From: Bugula neritina
Lineage: Eukaryota > Bryozoa > Gymnolaemata > Cheilostomatida > Bugulidae
Assembly: GCA_964035545.1 (NCBI GenBank)
Contig: CAXIUT010000230.1
Coordinates: 1,488,001 to 1,552,000 of the forward strand
DNA: 64,000 nucleotides
Direction: 5' to 3'
Both the position numbers and the translations under genes were made by a program. Each line of letters begins with the position of its first letter. The first letter of the stretch is position 1. Of the stretch, positions 57,816 through 64,000 are shown piece after piece. The notes under the pieces are model-generated. The model was not told where the DNA came from. It searched no databases and saw only the letters and a list, made by a program, of their open reading frames with translations.

Positions 57816-60800
57816 AATATACTGCAACACACTGAAACATAGGGCAACATACCGAAGTATACTGCGACACGTTGAAAAATACTGCAACATACTGAAATAC
57901 ACTGGGACACACTGAAATACACTGCAACATACTGCAACATACTGAAATACACTGGAACTTACTGAAATATACTGCGACATATTGAAATATACAGTAAAAT
58001 ACTGAAATATACTTCAACATACTGCAACATACTAAAATACACTGTAACATACTGAAATACATTGCAACACATTGAAATATACTGCAACATACTGAAACAT
58101 ACTGCAACGTACTGAAATACACTGTAACATATTGAAATACACTGCGACACATTAAAATATACTGCAACACACTGAAACATACGGCAACCTACCGAATTAT
58201 ACTGCGACACGTTGAAAATTACTGCAACATACTGAAATATACTGCAAGTAGTGCAACATACTGAAGTACACTGTGACACACTGAAATACACTGCAACACA
58301 CTGCAACATACTGCAACATACTGAAATACACTGTAACATACTGAAATATACTTCAACATACTGCAACATACTAGAATACACTGTAACATACTGAAATTCA
58401 TTGCAACACATTGAAATATACTGCAACATACCGAAATGAATGGTAAACAAGTGAAATATACTGTGACATGATGAAACATACCGGAACATACTGCAACTTA
58501 ATAAAATGTACTGTAATACACTGAAATATACTGCAAGATACTGAAATATACTGTGACATACTGAAACCCGTGCAACATACTGAAATACGCTGCAACATAC
58601 TGAAATATACTGCAAGATACTGCAACATACTGAAATACACTATAACACACTGAAATACACTGCAACATACTGAAGTACACTGAAATACACTGTAACATAT
58701 TGAAATACATCGCAGAACATCGAAATATACTGCAACATACAGAAGTATACTGTAATATACTGAAATGTTTTGCAACGTACTGAAAAATAATGCAACGCGT
58801 TGAATTGCACTATAACATATTAAAATATACCGCAACATACTGAAATGTAGTGTAATATACAGAAATGAACTGTAACATACTGAAATATACTGTAACACAC
58901 TGAAACATACTCTAACATACCGAAATAGACTGTAACATACTGAAATATACTGCAACATACTGAAATGTACTGCAACATACTGAAATATGCTGTAGCATAT
59001 TGAAAGACACTACAACTCACTGAAGTATAGTGTAATATACGGGAATATACTGCAACATGCCGAAATAAACTGCAACTTACTGAAATACACTGGAACATAT
59101 TGATATGCACTGCAACACATTGAAATATACTGCAACACACTGAAACATAAGGCAACATACTGAAATACACTGCGACACATTGAAACATACTGCAACATAC
59201 TAAAATATACTGCAACATACTGCGACATCTTAGAATACACTGTAACACACTGAATTACACTGCGACACCTTGAAAAATACTGCAACATACTTAAACATAC
59301 GGCAACATACTGAAATACACTGCAACATACTGAAAAATACTGCAACATACTGAAATATACTGCAAGTGGTGCAACATACTGAAATACACTGTGAGACACT
59401 GAAATACACTGCAACATACTGCAACATACTGCAACATACTGAGATACACTGTAACATATTGAAATACACTGCAACATACTGCAACATACTGCAACATACT
59501 GAAATACACTGGAACTTACTGAAATATACTGCGACACTTTAAAATATACTGTAACATACTGAAATATACTTCAACATACTCCAACATACTAAAATACACT
59601 GTAACATACTGAAATACATTGCAACACATTGAAATATACTGCAACATACTGAAACATACTGCAACATACTGAAATATACTGCAACATACTGAATTACACT
59701 ATAACATATTGAAATATATTGCAACATACTGAATCACACTCTAACATACTGAAATAGGCTGTAGCATACTGAAATACACTGCCACACACTGAAGTATACT
59801 GTAATATACAGAAATGTACTGTAACATACTGAAACACACGCCTACATACTGAAATGTACTGCAACATACTGAAATATACTGCAACGTAGTGCAACGTACT
59901 GAAATACACTGTAACATAATGAATTACATTGCAACACATTAAAACATACTGCAACATACTGAAACATACTGCAACATACTGAAATATACTGCAACATATC
60001 GAATTACACTCTAAGATACTGAAATATGCTCTAGCATACTGAAATACACTGCAACACAGTGGAGTATACTGTAATGCACTGAAATGTACTGCAACATACT
60101 GAATTATACTGCAACATACTGCAGCATACTGGAACACACTGTAACATAATGAAATATGCTGTAGAACACTGAAATACACTGCCACACACTGAAGTATACT
60201 GTTATATACTGAAATGTTATGCAACGTACTGAAAAATAATGCAACGCGTTGAATTACACTATAACATATTGAAATATACCGCAACATACTGAAATGTAGT
60301 GTAATATACAGAAATGAACTGTAACATACCGAAATAGACTGTAACATACTGAAATATACTGCAACATACTGAAGTGTACTGCAACATACTGAAATATGCT
60401 GTAGCATATTGAAAGACACTACGATTCACTGAAGTATAGTGTAATATACGGGAATGTATTGCAACATGCCGAAATAAACTGCAACATACTGAAATAAGTG
60501 GAACATATTGATATGCACTGCAACACATTGAAATATACTGCAACACTCTGAAACATAAGGCAACATAGTGAAATATACTGCGACACATTGAAATATACTG
60601 CAACATACTAAAATATACTGCAACATACTGCAACATCCTAGAATACACTGTAACATACTGAAATACACTGCAACACCTTGAAAAACACTGCAACATACTT
60701 AAACATACTGCAACATACAACCTACTGAAATGTTTTGCAACATACTGAAATACATTATAACATATTGAAATATACTGCAACATACTGAAATACACTATAA

Positions 60801-63800
60801 CATATTGAAATATGCTGTAGCATACTGAAATACACTGCCACACACTGAAGTATACTGTAATATACAGAAATGTACTGTAACATACTGAAACACACGGCAA
60901 AATACTGAAATGTACTGCAACATACTGAAATATACTGCAACATAGTGCAACATACTGAAACACACTGTAACATAGTGAAATACACTGCAACACATTGAAA
61001 TATACTGCAACATAACGAAATAAATGGTAAACTAGTGGAATATACTGTAACACAATGAAATTGACTGCAAGATGCTGAAATATACTGTAACATACTGAAA
61101 CACGCTGCCACACACTGAAACATACGGCAACCTACCGAAATAAACTGCGACACGTTGAAAATTACTGCAACTTACTGAAATATACTGCAACGTGCTGCAA
61201 CATACTGAAATACACTGGAACATATTGAAACACACTGCGAAACATTAAAATATACTGCAACACACTGAAACATAGGGCAACATACCGAAGTATACTGCGA
61301 CTCGTTGAAAAATACTGCAACATACTGAAATATACTGCAAGTGGTGCAACATACTGAAATACACTGGGACACACTGAAATACATTGCAACACATTGAAAT
61401 ATACTGCAACATATTGAAACATAAGGCAACATACTGAAATACATTGTGACACACTGAAATACACTGCAACACACTGAAGTATACTGTAATATACTGAAAT
61501 GTACTGCAACATACTGGAATATACTGTAACACACTGAAATATACTCTAACATACCGAATTACACTGTAACATACTGAAATAAACTGCAACATACTGCAAC
61601 ATACTGAATTACACTTGAACATAATGAAATACACTGAAACACATTGAAATATACTGCAACATACCGAAATGAATGGTAAACTAGTGAAATATACTGTAAC
61701 ATAATGAAACATACCGGGACATACTGCAACATAATAAAATATACTGTAACACACTGAAATATGCTACAAGATACTGAAATATACTGTAACATACTGAAAC
61801 AAACGCAACATACTGAAATACGCTGCAACATACTGAAATATACTGCAAGATACTGCAACATACTGAAATACACTGAAATACACTGTAACATATTGAAATA
61901 CATTGCAAAACATTGAAATATACTGCAACATACTGAAATATGCTGTAGCATACTGAAAGACACTACAACTCGCTGAAGGATAGTGTGATACACGGAAATG
62001 TACTGCAACATGCCCAAATACACTGCAACACACTGAAACATAAGGCAACATACTGAAATATTTTGCGATGCATTGACATATACTGCAACATACTAAAATA
62101 TACTGCAACATACTGCAACATCCTAAAATACACTGTAACATACTGAAATACACTGCAACATCTTGAAAAATACTGCAACATACTTACACGTACGGCAACA
62201 TACTAAAATACACTATAACATATTGAAATATACTGCAACATACTGAAATACAGTATAACATATTGAAATATGCTGTAGCATACTGAAATAAACTGCCACA
62301 CACTGAAGTCTACTGTAATATATAGAAATGTACTGTAACATACTGTGACATACTGAAACATACGGCAACATACTGAAATGTACTGCAACATACTGAAATA
62401 TACTGCAACAAAGTGCAACGTACTGAAATACACTGTAACATATTGAAATACACTGCGACACATTAAAATATACTGCAACACACTGAAACATACGGCAACA
62501 TACCGAAATAAACCGGACACCTTGAAAATTACTGCAACGTACTGAAATATACTGCAAGTGGTGCAACATACCGAAGTACACTGTGACACACTGAAATACA
62601 CTGCCACACACTGAAGTATACTGTAATATACAGAAATGTACTGTAACATACTGAAACACACGGCGACATAGTGAAATGTACTGCAACATACTGAAATATA
62701 TTGCAACATAGTGCAACATACCGAAACACACTGTAACATAGTGAAATACACTGCAACATATTGAAATATACTGCAACATAACGAAATAAATGGTAAACTA
62801 GTGGAATATACTGTAACACAATGAAATTGACTGCTTAAGTTACTGAAATATACTGTAACATACTGAAATACGCTGCCACACACTGAAACATACGGCAACC
62901 TACCGAAATAAACTGCGACAGGTTGAAAATTACTGCAACATACTGCAACATACTGAAATACACTGGAACATGTTGAAATACACTGCGAAACATTAAAATA
63001 TACTGTAACACACTGAAACATAGGGCAACATACCGAAGTATACTGCGACATGTTGAAAAATACTGCAACATACTGAAATATACTGCAAGTGGTGCAACAT
63101 ACTGAAAGACACTGGGACACACTGAAATACACTGCAACATACTGCAACATACTGAAATACACTGGAACTTACTGAAATATACTGCGACACATTAAAATAT
63201 ACAGTAACATACTGAAATATACTTCAACATACTGAAACATACGGCAACCTACCGAAATAAACTGCGACACGTTGAAAATTACTGCAACATACTGAAATAT
63301 ACTGCAAGTGGTGCAACATACTGAAATGCATTGTGATACACTGAAATACACTGCAACATACTGCAACATACCACAACATACTGAAATATACTGCGACGCA
63401 TTAAAATATACTGCAACATACTGAAATATACTGCAACGTAGTGCAACGTACTGAAATACACTGTAACATAATGAATTACATTGCAACACATTAAAACATA
63501 CTGCAACATACTGAAATATACTGCAACATACTGAATTACACTCTAACATACTGAAATATGCTCTAGCATACTGAAATACACTGCAACACAGTGGAGTATA
63601 CTGTAATACACTGAAATGTACTGCAACATACTGAATTATACTGCAACATACTGCAACGTACTGGAACACACTGTAACATAATGAAATATGCTGTAGGACA
63701 CTGAAATACACTGCAACACCCTGAAGTATACTGTAATATACTGAAATGTTATGCAATGTACTGAAAAATAATGCAACGCGTTGAATTACACTATAACATA

Positions 63801-64000
63801 TTCAAATATACCGCAACATACTGAAATGTAGTGTAATGTACAGAAATGAACCCTAACATACTGAAATATACTGTAACACACTGAAACATACTCTAACATA
63901 CCGAAATAGACTGTAACATACTGAAATCTACTGCAACATACTGAAATGTACCGCAACATACTGAAATATGCGGTAGCATATTGAAAGACACTACGATTCA
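57780..64000 (+). repeat. HOR unit B8, truncated by the window end
   Basis: It is collinear with B7 at offset 6,739 to about 61160 (through blocks C and D). From there to about 63420 it is a mosaic of A-like and B-like decamers, for example GGTAAACTAGTG near 61675 and again, followed by G, near 62792, with unusual breaks near 61800 (-1), 62514 (-1) and 62832 (+2). Block C resumes at 63420 and reaches the end. No 11-bp marker occurs after 57780. Confidence 0.8.
61160..63420 (+). repeat. Mosaic, diverged segment inside B8
   Basis: No long collinear partner is visible in the window. Landmarks from both domains appear in short pieces: CAAGTGGTGCAACAT near 61341, 62558, 63089 and 63308, A-type GAATGGTAAACTAGTG near 61671, and a unique ACTGCTTAAGTTACTG near 62832 that adds two bases to the register. 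Substitution load looks higher than in B1-B7, as expected of an older, less homogenised part of the array. Confidence 0.65.

Larger units (their letters stand above)
1..64000 (+). repeat. Megasatellite of a 10-bp monomer / 20-bp dimer
   Basis: Every stretch of the window reads as consecutive copies of a decamer ACTGMAAYAY, mostly alternating ACTGAAATAY and ACTGCAACAT. Orientation never reverses. Common variants are ACTGTAACAT, ACTGGAACAT, ATTGAAATAC, ACTGAATTAC, ACCGAAATAT, ACTGCGACAC and ACTAAAATAT, each recurring at homologous places in several larger units. From the consensus 20-mer (9 A, 5 C, 4 T, 2 G) the GC content is about 35% with strong A over T and C over G skew. I see no interruption by non-repeat DNA, so no stretch needs a separate gene-free annotation. 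A eukaryotic satellite is the best reading. A prokaryotic origin is very unlikely at this length without a gene. The chromosomal position (centromere, pericentromere, subtelomere) cannot be told from sequence alone. Confidence 0.98.
18386..64000 (+). repeat. Higher-order repeat domain B
   Basis: This domain is defined by repeated large units, each starting at the 11-bp decamer variant ACTGGGAACAT (18623, 24443, 29345, 36224, 38084, 43734, 51041, 57780; a further marker at 56062 lies inside a duplication in the seventh unit). Other B landmarks are GGTAAACAAGTG (near 19285, 25105, 30007, 38696, 44396, 51703, 58442), ACACGCCTACAT, and the 8-bp-decamer motif GCAAATGATGCACAT. The array runs off the right end of the window. 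Confidence 0.9.

Noticed and set aside
1-64000. CRISPR array
   Set aside because: There is no alternation of an identical repeat with unique spacers; all sequence is diverged copies of the same decamer, and no cas gene is present.
1-64000. Telomeric repeat
   Set aside because: The unit is 10/20 bp without G-runs and matches no known telomere motif such as TTAGGG, TTTAGGG or TTGGGG type repeats.
1-64000. Alpha-satellite-like centromere with CENP-B boxes
   Set aside because: No 171-bp unit and no CENP-B box consensus was seen; centromere identity cannot be claimed from this sequence.
1-64000. TATA-like strings (for example AATATACTG) as promoters
   Set aside because: They are part of the consensus repeat and occur hundreds of times, so they carry no information.
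1-64000. tRNA, rRNA, riboswitch or terminator elements
   Set aside because: No conserved RNA motif, no stem-loop with poly-T tail and no deviation from decamer structure long enough to host one was found.

Overview
The whole 64 kb window is one uninterrupted, single-orientation tandem repeat. The basic unit is a decamer with consensus ACTGMAAYAY, usually alternating as the 20-mer ACTGAAATAC/ACTGCAACAT. I find no unique sequence, no recognisable gene, no RNA gene, no transposon and no inverted copy of the decamer. The + strand is A/C-rich (consensus 20-mer: 9 A, 5 C, 4 T, 2 G) and the - strand is T/G-rich. The long - strand open frames (up to 786 codons) follow from the repeat: the + strand consensus contains no CTA, TCA or TTA, so all three - frames stay open together and spell the same cysteine/aromatic-rich periodic peptide. 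A gene-free satellite of this size with kilobase higher-order repeats (HORs) fits a eukaryotic heterochromatic, pericentromeric or subtelomeric array. I cannot name the species.

The array has two HOR domains. Domain A (1 to about 18,385) is built from a 3,673-bp unit (791-4463, 4464-8136, partial 8137-8940), a divergent stretch (8941-11640), a second copy of the left side at offset 11,640 that carries an internal 1,329-bp duplication, and a truncated copy at 17412-18385. Domain B (about 18,385 to the end) is a train of eight related units, each marked by an 11-bp decamer variant ACTGGGAACAT at 18623, 24443, 29345, 36224, 38084, 43734, 51041 and 57780, with a ninth marker at 56062 inside a duplication. 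Their lengths are 5820, 4902, 6879, 1860, 5650, 7307, 6739 and at least 6221 bp. Some B segments resemble A, so both domains share ancestry.

Length differences among B1, B2, B3, B5 and B6 can be explained exactly by a few identified events: a 968-bp presence/absence segment, an 849-bp and a 280-bp tandem duplication, deletions of 120, 50 and 170 bp, a 1,429-bp duplication, and a patch of about 190 bp with net +8 bp that looks like gene conversion. A small set of short or long decamers (8, 9, 11 bp) accounts for every shift of the 10-bp register and for the value of each HOR length modulo 10. Three diagnostic base changes split B1-B5 from B6-B8. The window is therefore a readable record of unequal exchange, slippage and conversion in a satellite. 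I found no candidate protein or RNA system.
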